Source: Bacteroidales bacterium
GTDB lineage: Bacteria > Bacteroidota > Bacteroidia > Bacteroidales > Muribaculaceae
Direction of reading: 5' to 3'
DNA length: 64,000 nt
Assembly (NCBI GenBank): GCA_014800735.1
Contig: JAAVFP010000012.1
Location: 43,692 to 107,691 of the forward strand
The notes under the pieces are model-generated. The model was given only the letters and a program-made list of their open reading frames with translations. It had not been told where the DNA came from and did not search any database. Positions 11,601-20,195 of the stretch are shown here, in pieces. Position 1 is the first letter of the stretch. Each line of letters begins with the position of its first letter. The position numbers and the translations under genes are program-made.

Positions 11601-11827
11601 ACATACGAAATAGTAAGCACGGCGCCGGCGTTCACTTTAATCTGGAACTTACCGTCAAGGTCGGTGGCCGCGCCAACACGCTGGGCACCTTCGCCCGACG
11701 TTACCGACGCGCCCACCAGGGGTTCGCCGGTAGTATCGACCACCTCGCCGTTTAATGAAATTTGCTGTGCCGACATTGTCACCATGCAAAGCAAGGCCAC
11801 AAGAAGCATTGTAATTCTAAATTTCAT
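8669..11827 (-). CDS. SusC/RagA TonB-dependent outer membrane transporter
   Basis: Carboxypeptidase-like N-terminal domain, plug ...[48 protein letters not shown]. Start moved to MKFRITMLL at 11827. Confidence 0.96.
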   Translation of the reverse strand: [1052 protein letters not shown]

Positions 11828-11906
11828 GAAATTAGTTTTGGTTAATGATAATGATTGGTTAAGCTGCCGTCCCACTTCGCATTTGAAAAAGGGGAACAAG
11901 CACCCG

Positions 11907-11914
11907 CAAAGTTA
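11907..11914 (-). promoter_or_regulatory. -7 box for the susC operon
   Basis: Minus strand TAACTTTG matches TAnnTTTG. Confidence 0.65.
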
Positions 11915-11933
11915 CCACAAAGCAAAATCACCG

Positions 11934-11971
11934 GGGTTTAAAAACCGTCAATTAGGGTTTAAAAATCGTCA
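11934..11971 (-). promoter_or_regulatory. Tandem 17-bp direct repeat upstream of the susC promoter
   Basis: GGGTTTAAAAACCGTCA (11934-11950) and GGGTTTAAAAATCGTCA (11955-11971): 16/17 identical, 21-bp period. Confidence 0.75.
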
Positions 11972-12125
11972 TCATCGTGATTGGATGTTAGAAACTCCTC
12001 GAAAATCAAAACTGATTACCAGTAATTTACCCCAGAAACATGTTGTTTAACATAGATTTCGATTTTGTTGCGAAATTTCAAGAAGTACTCCCGCACACAC
12101 CGCAACAATATCCACCCCGAAAAAA

Positions 12126-12170
12126 CCTATATACCCTAAATAGCTTAAGGAGCTTAAAAGTCTTCACGCC
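12126..12170. repeat. Degenerate 9-bp-period array, 5 units
   Basis: CCTATATAC CCTAAATAG CTTAAGGAG CTTAAAAGT CTTCACGCC. Confidence 0.6.
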
Positions 12171-12355
12171 CCACCCCTAAGCATTATCACAATTCAAAAA
12201 TTCAGCACGATTTCAGTACTTTTTAGCAAGCTGCTGCTGTCCTAACAGGGCGATGACCTAAACGGATAGTTTCATAATGCTTAAAAACTATGTTGTAGAG
12301 CATACAAACAAGCAGCCCGCTTCAAAATTTTCATCCAAAAAAATTCACAAAACAT

Positions 12356-12386
12356 TTGGTGTTTTAACAAATGTGCCGTAACTTTG
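12356..12386 (+). promoter_or_regulatory. Promoter of the 12470..13774 gene
   Basis: TTG (12356-12358), 20-bp spacer, TAACTTTG (12379-12386). Confidence 0.8.
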
Positions 12387-12469
12387 CGGCGATATATATT
12401 TTTTGAAAGCCCTCGCTCCTCAATAAGTATCCGCGAAACTAAACAATTAATCAATAAATTCTATTCCGA

Positions 12470-13774
12470 ATGAAAAAATTTTACGCTCTTGCACTGGCAG
12501 CCTTCGCGCTGACCGCATCGGCTGAAGGCATTCAGGGTGGCTTTAACCTCAACCCCATCAAGGTCATGCCTTCTAAAATCGTTCGCCACGAAGTTCCCGT
12601 GCGCGCGGCTTCAACAGTTAAGCCTACTGCAGCTCCCACTATCGCAGAAGTTGAAGGCGTATACGTATGGGAAGGCTACGAATACCTTCTCAGCGAGGAG
12701 ACTAAGAAAGAAATTGGTGAGTTCTCCGCTCCTCTCAAGATTTCCGTTATCGATGGCAACAACTTAGCTCTTACCTTCGACTACGGTACATACGAAGGTA
12801 CATTCGACCCTGCAACCGGCAACATATCAATGGAAACCGGCCAGATTTCTCAGATGCTCTGGGATGGCGAGCTCATTGACATTCAGCTGGACCACATCAT
12901 ATTAAGCGACGATGGCTTCTATTATGCCCAAACTCCTCTCGTCCTTGACTACATCAACGGCGAATTCGAAACCGGCATTGACGACGCCATAATGATTACT
13001 GTTGTGGAAGATGGTGAGATTGCTGGTTTTCTCCACATCGCAGGTGAGAACTACTTCCACAAATTTACTGAAGAAATCCCCGAAGGCTGGACCGCAATGG
13101 GCACCTTCGAGTATCAGGACAGCTGGGTATTCGACGCTTATGCTGTTGACCCGGCCGAATACAAATACTACGTTACCGTTGTTAAGAGCGACGAAGACGA
13201 AAGCGTTATTCGCATCCTCAACCCCTACACCAGCGCTGTTTCTATGGTTGCAAGCCTTGGCCTTAATAGCAACACCAAGCCTGGCGGAGTCATTGAGCTT
13301 AACATCGGCAATCCTAACTTCATTTGGCTGACCGGTGGTCTTAACTCGGGTTATACAAATGAACGCGCAAAACTCGAAGATATGACTTGCTGGAATCTCG
13401 AAGGTTATCTTAAGTATAGGAATCCTGAAGCCACCGACGAAGCTCTGATAGAAACTTTCGAGTCCAACGAAATGGAGGTTTCTGACATGGTCGATGACAT
13501 CATCACCATCCGCAACTGTGTCTTCGGTCATAAGGGGGACGAGTATGCTTACGCATCTTGGCAGACTAGCCAAGGAGAAAGCACAATGACCGATGCCATC
13601 CTCTGGCTCGGCGAGTCCACCTCGGGCATCAACAACGTAGTTGCTGACAACGAAAACAACATCAACGCTCCCGTGGTTTACTACAACCTCCAGGGTGTAC
13701 AGGTTGCTAACCCCCAGGGCGGCATCTTCATCCGCAAGCAGGGCAACCAGACCTCCAAGGTCATCCTCAAATAA
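12470..13774 (+). CDS. Secreted protein of unknown function with C-terminal sorting-like tail
   Basis: Signal peptide MKKFYALALAAFALTASA; ends VVYYNLQGVQVANPQGGIFIRKQGNQTSKVILK. Confidence 0.8.
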   Translation: MKKFYALALAAFALTASAEGIQGGFNLNPIKVMPSKIVRHEVPVRAASTVKPTAAPTIAEVEGVYVWEGYEYLLSEETKKEIGEFSAPLKISVIDGNNLALTFDYGTYEGTFDPATGNISMETGQISQMLWDGELIDIQLDHIILSDDGFYYAQTPLVLDYINGEFETGIDDAIMITVVEDGEIAGFLHIAGENYFHKFTEEIPEGWTAMGTFEYQDSWVFDAYAVDPAEYKYYVTVVKSDEDESVIRILNPYTSAVSMVASLGLNSNTKPGGVIELNIGNPNFIWLTGGLNSGYTNERAKLEDMTCWNLEGYLKYRNPEATDEALIETFESNEMEVSDMVDDIITIRNCVFGHKGDEYAYASWQTSQGESTMTDAILWLGESTSGINNVVADNENNINAPVVYYNLQGVQVANPQGGIFIRKQGNQTSKVILK

Positions 13775-13802
13775 TAAGCTTTAGCTTAACTTCACCATAA
13801 GC

Positions 13803-13840
13803 CTCAGGGCGAGCCGCTAACCGCGCCTCGCCCTGAGTTT
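13803..13840 (+). terminator. Intrinsic terminator
   Basis: 11-bp stem CTCAGGGCGAG ... CTCGCCCTGAG then TTTGTTGT. Confidence 0.75.
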
Positions 13841-13894
13841 GTTGTATTGTATACCATTGTTGCGGTGACTTCATGTAGGCCGCTTTTGGGGGGC

Positions 13895-13925
13895 TTGTGC
13901 ATCCGGATTTTTTTGCTTATCTTTG
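13895..13925 (+). promoter_or_regulatory. Promoter of the S41 peptidase gene
   Basis: TTG (13895-13897), 20-bp spacer, TATCTTTG (13918-13925). Confidence 0.8.
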
Positions 13926-13945
13926 TCGTTGCAATTTACTGAATT

Positions 13946-15592
13946 ATGAAGAAAATCATCCTCATCCTCGCGATAATCCTGCCTATGATGGCCGCGGCAC
14001 GCTCGCAGAACGCCGAGTTCGCCCGCAAACTCCAGACTTTCAACGCCATAGTCAAGGAGCTCAACACCAACTACGTTGATACGCTCCAGGCCACCGTGCT
14101 GATGGACAACACCATCGACGCGCTCCTGAGCCAGATTGACCCCTACACCGAGTATTTCCCCGCCGACAACCAGGAGGAACTCCAGTCGCTCACCGAAGGC
14201 AAATACGCCGGCATCGGCGCAACCATCTTGAAGCGCGACAAGAACGTGATTATCACCGACCCGCGCTGGGACACTCCCTCGCGCAACGCCGGGCTGCGGG
14301 CCGGCGATGTGATTCTGCGCATCAACGGCGAACCGGTGACCGAGGATATGGATGTGTCCGAAGTCAGCCGCCGTTTGCGTGGCAACGCCGGAACCGACAT
14401 TGAAATCGACGTACGCCGCCCCTACACTGAGGATTCGCTCCTCACTTTCCGCTTCGTCCGCGCCGACATCAAGGTGGACCCTCTGCCCTACTACTCCGTG
14501 GATTCCACCGGCGTGGGCTATATTGCCCTGACCACGTTCAACGAAAGCACCGCACGCCAGGTGCGCTCGGCCGTGAGCGAGATGCTGGCCACACCAGGCC
14601 TGAAAGGCATTGTGATTGACCTGCGCGGCAACGGCGGCGGCCTGCTGGAGAGCGCCGTGCAACTCGTCGGCAACTTCGTGCCACGCGGAACCGAAGTGCT
14701 CCGCACCCAGGGCCGCAGCGCACGCGAGCAGCGAATCTACAAAACCACGGCAGCCCCGCTGAGCACCGACGTACCGCTGGTAATCCTCACCAACGGTGGC
14801 ACAGCTTCGTCGTCGGAAATCGTGGCCGGGTCGCTCCAGGATATGGACCGCGCCGTCATCATCGGTTCCCGCAGCTTCGGAAAGGGACTGGTGCAAACCG
14901 CACGCCCTCTGCCCTTCGGCGACCTCGTGAAAATCACCACCGCCAAATACTACATTCCCTCCGGCCGACTGATTCAGGCGCTTGACTACTCGCGCCGCAA
15001 CGAGGACGGTAGCCCACAACGCATGCCCGACAGCCTGACAAATAAATTCCTCACCCGCGCCGGGCGTACCGTGCGCGACGGCGGTGGAATCGCCCCCGAT
15101 ATCGAAGTGAGCCAGACGGAAACCAACCGCCTGATGTACAACATCGTATCCGGCCTGTGGTCTTTTGACTACACCAACCGTTATGTCGCCACCAATCCCG
15201 CACCGACCGACCCGACCGCTCCGCTGGTCACCGACAGTATTTTCGCCGATTTCAAGGCATTTATTGACCCCGCCCGCTTCCAGTACGACAAGCAGTGCGA
15301 AATCGGCATTGACTATCTGCGCGACGCCGCCAAAAAGGAAGGCTACATGACCGACTCTGTGGCCGCTGCCATCAATGCCCTTGAGGCCCTGCTGAAGCAC
15401 GACCTCAACCACGACCTGGACCTGAACCGCGACAAGATTGTGGACGAGCTCGAAAGCGAAATTGCCGCCCGCTACTTCCGCGAGGACGTGCTGGCCGGCC
15501 GCGAACTGCCCGACGACGAGGTGTACCAGACCGCACGCTCCGTGATTCTCGACCCCGACCGCTACCGCACCCTGCTTTCGGCACCAAAATAA
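13946..15592 (+). CDS. S41 family C-terminal processing peptidase with PDZ domain
   Basis: VIDLRGNGGGLLESAVQL, TNGGTASSSEIVAGSLQD, SFGKGLVQT. Confidence 0.95.
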   Translation: MKKIILILAIILPMMAAARSQNAEFARKLQTFNAIVKELNTNYVDTLQATVLMDNTIDALLSQIDPYTEYFPADNQEELQSLTEGKYAGIGATILKRDKNVIITDPRWDTPSRNAGLRAGDVILRINGEPVTEDMDVSEVSRRLRGNAGTDIEIDVRRPYTEDSLLTFRFVRADIKVDPLPYYSVDSTGVGYIALTTFNESTARQVRSAVSEMLATPGLKGIVIDLRGNGGGLLESAVQLVGNFVPRGTEVLRTQGRSAREQRIYKTTAAPLSTDVPLVILTNGGTASSSEIVAGSLQDMDRAVIIGSRSFGKGLVQTARPLPFGDLVKITTAKYYIPSGRLIQALDYSRRNEDGSPQRMPDSLTNKFLTRAGRTVRDGGGIAPDIEVSQTETNRLMYNIVSGLWSFDYTNRYVATNPAPTDPTAPLVTDSIFADFKAFIDPARFQYDKQCEIGIDYLRDAAKKEGYMTDSVAAAINALEALLKHDLNHDLDLNRDKIVDELESEIAARYFREDVLAGRELPDDEVYQTARSVILDPDRYRTLLSAPK

Positions 15593-15600
15593 GCTAAGTT

Positions 15601-18600
15601 ATGGACATCCAGAATATCAGAAAGTTGCTGCTGAGCGACTCGCGTAAACGTGCGCTGCGCTCTCTGGCATCCAAGCCCACTGGCCTCATCACGGGCGTGG
15701 CCGGTTCGTCGGCCGCGGTGATGATTTCGGCCTTCGCAGGCAAGGCTGCCACTCCCCCGGTGCTTGTGGTGGGCGACAGCCTCGATGATGCCGGTTACCT
15801 GTACTTTGACCTCTGCCGCCTGATGGGCGAACAGGCCGTGGCCATGCTCCCGTCGGGCTATAAGCGCGACATAAAGTACGGTCAGGTGGACCCGCCCAAC
15901 CAGATTCTGCGCACCGAAACACTCAAGCGAATCAAGGATGCCGACCCTGCGCTGCGCTTTGTGGTCACCTACCCCGAAGCTATGGCCGAAACAGTGGCCT
16001 CGCGCGAGCGCATTGGCGACAGCACCCTGCACCTTTCCATCGCCACAACTGCCGACATGGCCACCACCGAGCGCTGGCTCAAGGACAAGGGCTTCAAGGA
16101 AGTGGACTACGTGTTCGAACCCGGACAGTATGCCATCCGCGGCTCCATCTTCGACATCTACGGTTACTCGGCCGAACTGCCTGTGCGTCTGGACTTTTTC
16201 GGCGACGAGATCGACTCAATCCGCATTTTCAACGTCGAAACCCAGCTTTCTGAGGAAAAAGTGCAGGAAATCGACATAACTTCCAATGTCGGCAAGGGCG
16301 GACAGCTCCAGTCGCTCCTCGACTTCGTGGACCCTGCCACGCTCATAGCTTTGCGCAACGAGCAATTCACCCTGGACCGCATCGCCGAAATTGCCCGCAC
16401 AGGCATATCGGCCTTCACACTCCTGGCCGAGGAGGGCGATGCCGATGCCGTAAACCTTATCGTGGACCCGGTCCGCTTCAGCACGCAGCTGGGCAGCTTC
16501 CGCCGTGTGGGTTTCACCGCCGCTAAACCCGACGACGCTCCCGCAGCGGCCGCCGTTATGCGCTTCGACTGCTCTCCTCAGGGCATCTACCATAAGAATT
16601 TCGACCTTATCGCCGACTCCTTCACCCGCTTTCTCGCCGAAGGCTACCGCCTGTTCATCCTATCGGACAACGAAAAGCAATTCGACCGCCTGCGCAGCAT
16701 CTTTGCCGACCGCGGTGACAAAATTGACTTTGAAGGCGTTGAAGGCACGCTCCACGAGGGCTTCGTGGACCACGACACCAAGGTATGCGTATTCACCGAC
16801 CACCAGATTTTCGACCGTTTCCACAAATACACCCTCAAGAGCGACCGCGCACGCTCAGGAAAGCTCGCCCTGTCGCTCAAGGAGCTGGGGCAGATTGAGG
16901 TGGGCGACTACATTGTGCACATTGACCACGGTGTGGGCAAGTTCGCCGGCCTGCTCCGCACCAATATGAACGGCAAGATGCAGGAAGTCATAAAGCTGGT
17001 GTACCAGAACAACGACATCCTCTTCGTGAGCATCCACTCGCTCCACAAGCTTGCCAAATACCGCGGCAAGGAGGGCGTACCGCCTAAGATAAACCGCATC
17101 GGCTCAGGTGCGTGGCAAAAGGTGAAGGACAAAACCAAGAGCAAGCTCAAGGACATTGCCCGCGACCTTATCAAACTCTACGCCGCCCGACGCGACGAAA
17201 AGGGCTTTGCCTTCGCCCCGGACAGCTACCTGCAGCACGAACTCGAGGCCTCGTTCATCTACGAGGACACCCCGGACCAGCTTATAGCCACCCAGGCCGT
17301 GAAGGCCGATATGGAAAGCGAACGCCCCATGGACCGCCTGATTTGCGGCGACGTGGGCTTCGGCAAAACCGAAATTGCCATCCGCGCCGCCTTCAAAGCT
17401 GCTACGGACGGCAAGCAGGTTGCCGTGCTTGTGCCCACCACTGTGCTTGCCTATCAGCACTACCACACTTTCAAGGACCGCCTGAGCGACTTCCCGGTGC
17501 GAGTCGACTATCTGTCGCGTGCACGCTCGGCCAAGGACACCAAGCAGATTCTCGAGGACCTGGCCGCAGGGAAAATCGACATTATCATCGGCACCCATAA
17601 GCTCATCAGCAAGTCAGTGAAATTCAAGGACCTGGGCCTGCTGATTATCGACGAGGAACAGAAATTCGGCGTAGCCGTCAAGGAAAAACTACGCCAGATG
17701 CGCGTCAACATCGACACCCTCACCATGAGTGCCACGCCCATCCCGCGCACGCTCCAGTTCTCGCTCATGGGCGCGCGCGACCTGTCCACCATCGCCACTC
17801 CCCCGCCCAACCGCTACCCCATCATCACGTCGGTCGACTCGATGTCGGACGACGTCGTGGCCGAAGCCATCAACTTCGAGCTTGCCCGTGGAGGCCAGCT
17901 GTTCATCATCAACCCGCGCATCGAAGGCCTATACGACCTCGAAGCCATGGTGAAACGCCTGGTGCCCGACGCCCGCACCATTGTGGCACACGGCCAGATG
18001 CCTCCCGAGAAGCTTGAGAAAGCCATCAATGACTTCGCCGCCCACGACTACGACATCCTCCTGGCCACAACCATCGTGGAGAGCGGCATCGATATGCCCA
18101 ACGTGAACACCATCATCATCAACAACGCCCAGAACTTCGGCCTGAGCGAACTGCACCAGTTGCGCGGCCGTGTGGGCCGCAGCTCGCGCAAGGCATTCTG
18201 TTATCTGATGGTGCCCCCGACGCAACCCCTGTCGCCCGACGCACGCCGCCGCCTGCAGGCCATCGAGTCGTTCTCCGACCTCGGCTCGGGCATACACATC
18301 GCCATGCAGGACCTCGACATCCGCGGTGCCGGCAACCTGCTGGGTGCTGAGCAGAGCGGTTTTATTGCCGACCTGGGCTATGAAACTTACCAGAAAGTGC
18401 TGCGCGAGGCCGTGGTGGAACTCCGCACCGAGGAGTTCCCCGAGCTGGCCGGTGCCGACGGTCAGGGCAAGCCTGCCGAGGAGGACTTCGTGGCCGACTG
18501 CGTTATTGAGTCCGACCTCGAGCTGCTGCTTCCATTCCACTACGTGCCTCAGGAAAGCGAGCGCATATCCCTCTACCAGGAGCTGGACAGCATCGAGCGC

Positions 18601-18954
18601 GAGGATCAGCTCGTGGCCTTCGAGGAACGTCTGGTGGACCGCTTCGGCCGTGTGCCGGACGTCACCAAGGAGCTGCTCCAGGTGCCGCGCCTGCGCCGCC
18701 GCGCCCGCAAGCTCGGTATCGAAAAAATTGTGCTCAAGCAAGGCCGCATGTACGCCTTCTTTGTGGCCGACTCCAACAAGGCCTACTATCAGTCGCCAAT
18801 GTTCGGCCGCATGGTGAACTACCTGCAACAGCACCCGCACACCACCCATATCAATCAGCGCAACGACCGCCGCAATTTTTCATTCGACTCCGTTCCCACC
18901 GTCAGCTCGGCCCTCGCCATCCTCGACGAAATCCTGAGCCTCAATCCGGTTTAA
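15601..18954 (+). CDS. mfd: Transcription-repair coupling factor Mfd
   Basis: 1117 aa; CGDVGFGKTEIAIRAAF, DEEQKFGV, LSATPIPRTL-type motif, IVESGIDMPNVNTIIINNAQNFGLSELHQLRGRVGRS. Confidence 0.98.
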   Translation: MDIQNIRKLLLSDSRKRALRSLASKPTGLITGVAGSSAAVMISAFAGKAATPPVLVVGDSLDDAGYLYFDLCRLMGEQAVAMLPSGYKRDIKYGQVDPPNQILRTETLKRIKDADPALRFVVTYPEAMAETVASRERIGDSTLHLSIATTADMATTERWLKDKGFKEVDYVFEPGQYAIRGSIFDIYGYSAELPVRLDFFGDEIDSIRIFNVETQLSEEKVQEIDITSNVGKGGQLQSLLDFVDPATLIALRNEQFTLDRIAEIARTGISAFTLLAEEGDADAVNLIVDPVRFSTQLGSFRRVGFTAAKPDDAPAAAAVMRFDCSPQGIYHKNFDLIADSFTRFLAEGYRLFILSDNEKQFDRLRSIFADRGDKIDFEGVEGTLHEGFVDHDTKVCVFTDHQIFDRFHKYTLKSDRARSGKLALSLKELGQIEVGDYIVHIDHGVGKFAGLLRTNMNGKMQEVIKLVYQNNDILFVSIHSLHKLAKYRGKEGVPPKINRIGSGAWQKVKDKTKSKLKDIARDLIKLYAARRDEKGFAFAPDSYLQHELEASFIYEDTPDQLIATQAVKADMESERPMDRLICGDVGFGKTEIAIRAAFKAATDGKQVAVLVPTTVLAYQHYHTFKDRLSDFPVRVDYLSRARSAKDTKQILEDLAAGKIDIIIGTHKLISKSVKFKDLGLLIIDEEQKFGVAVKEKLRQMRVNIDTLTMSATPIPRTLQFSLMGARDLSTIATPPPNRYPIITSVDSMSDDVVAEAINFELARGGQLFIINPRIEGLYDLEAMVKRLVPDARTIVAHGQMPPEKLEKAINDFAAHDYDILLATTIVESGIDMPNVNTIIINNAQNFGLSELHQLRGRVGRSSRKAFCYLMVPPTQPLSPDARRRLQAIESFSDLGSGIHIAMQDLDIRGAGNLLGAEQSGFIADLGYETYQKVLREAVVELRTEEFPELAGADGQGKPAEEDFVADCVIESDLELLLPFHYVPQESERISLYQELDSIEREDQLVAFEERLVDRFGRVPDVTKELLQVPRLRRRARKLGIEKIVLKQGRMYAFFVADSNKAYYQSPMFGRMVNYLQQHPHTTHINQRNDRRNFSFDSVPTVSSALAILDEILSLNPV

Positions 18955-19756
18955 CACGGCGGATGGCCGAAAACAGACGCGCCAGAACGAACGCTCCCAC
19001 CATCAGTAGCACTATCAGCGCTGAGCAGGGAACGTCGATAACCGTGGACAGGAACAGTCCGCCCACGCTGCAAAGCATGGAAATGACTACCGACGTGAGC
19101 ATGACCGGCGCGAACCGGCGGCAGAACACCTCTGCCGTAATCATCGGCAGCGACATCATGGACATCAGCAGCATGATGCCAACCAGGCGGATGGTGAGCA
19201 CTATGGCCACGGCAACAAAAACGGTCATGGCATAGGTGATGAAGCGCACCGGCAGTCCGGCCACTGCGGCAAAGTCACGGTCGAACGCCACGGCCACTAT
19301 CTGGCGGTAGCGCCAGGCAAAAAAGGCAAGAAGCACCACCGTGAATACCGCGAAGGTCCACAGGTCGGCGCTGCTCACAGTCAGGATATTGCCGAACAGA
19401 AAAGCATTGAGTTCAGGCACATAGCCCGGAGTCATGAACACAAACAGCACGCCGAGGGCCATTCCCAGGGCCCACACCACGGCAATGGCCGAATCCTCGC
19501 GCAGGCTGAACCGGCGCGACAGCCACTCCACGCCCACCGACGATCCCACGGCAAACACCGCCGCCATAGCCACCGGGCTCACGCCCAGAAAATAGCCCAG
19601 GCCCAGGCCGCCGAAGCACGCATGGGTGATGCCGCCGGAGATGGACACCAGTCGGCGCGATATAATATAGGTGCCGATAACGGCCGCGCAGACCGCTATG
19701 AGCAGCACTCCCGCAAGGGCGCGCACAAAAAAATCGTATTCAAGATATTGCAGCAT
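18941..19756 (-). CDS. Metal ABC transporter permease (ZnuB/MntB-like)
   Basis: Multiple TMs, SGGITHACFGGLGLGYFLG. Likely start MLQYLEYDFF at 19756. Confidence 0.88.
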   Translation of the reverse strand: MLQYLEYDFFVRALAGVLLIAVCAAVIGTYIISRRLVSISGGITHACFGGLGLGYFLGVSPVAMAAVFAVGSSVGVEWLSRRFSLREDSAIAVVWALGMALGVLFVFMTPGYVPELNAFLFGNILTVSSADLWTFAVFTVVLLAFFAWRYRQIVAVAFDRDFAAVAGLPVRFITYAMTVFVAVAIVLTIRLVGIMLLMSMMSLPMITAEVFCRRFAPVMLTSVVISMLCSVGGLFLSTVIDVPCSALIVLLMVGAFVLARLFSAIRRVKPD

Positions 19757-20195
19757 GGCCTCGGGCTGTACGGTTCTGCCTTTCTTCGGCAACTATCATT
19801 ATGAGTTCGTCGCGCACGTCGGCCGGAAGGGCCACATTGCGCAGTTGCAGGCTCCGGGCCCATCCGGCAATATCATCGGGCTGCATGCTCAGCAATATGT
19901 CGCGGAACTCCTCGCTTTCCTCGGCCGTATAGGCATCCGCCGCACGGCCTGCAAAGCGGTCCAGCTCCTCGTCATCGTAGTATTCGATTTCACGTGCAGC
20001 GGCAGCTAGCAGCGAGTCGCGCTCGCAGGTCATGTGCAATCCGCAGCACTCCTCCTGCTGCTCCGCAGGTTCCTCGGGGGCAGGCGCATCGTCCTTGTGC
20101 CGGCGCAGGTACATGCGGTGCTCGGCATAAAGCACCACGCCCACCAGCACGATGACACACAACAATATCAGCCAAAGGGGTATTCCTGCCGTCAT
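19740..20195 (-). CDS. Conserved single-TM protein of unknown function
   Basis: N-terminal TM then acidic region; overlaps aroA and the permease gene. Confidence 0.7.
   Translation of the reverse strand: MTAGIPLWLILLCVIVLVGVVLYAEHRMYLRRHKDDAPAPEEPAEQQEECCGLHMTCERDSLLAAAAREIEYYDDEELDRFAGRAADAYTAEESEEFRDILLSMQPDDIAGWARSLQLRNVALPADVRDELIMIVAEERQNRTARGHAAIS

Noticed and set aside
8960-11755. 931-aa plus strand ORF opposite susC
   Set aside because: Antisense shadow of a clear SusC gene in GC-rich DNA; composition rich in V/G/H with no domain pattern.
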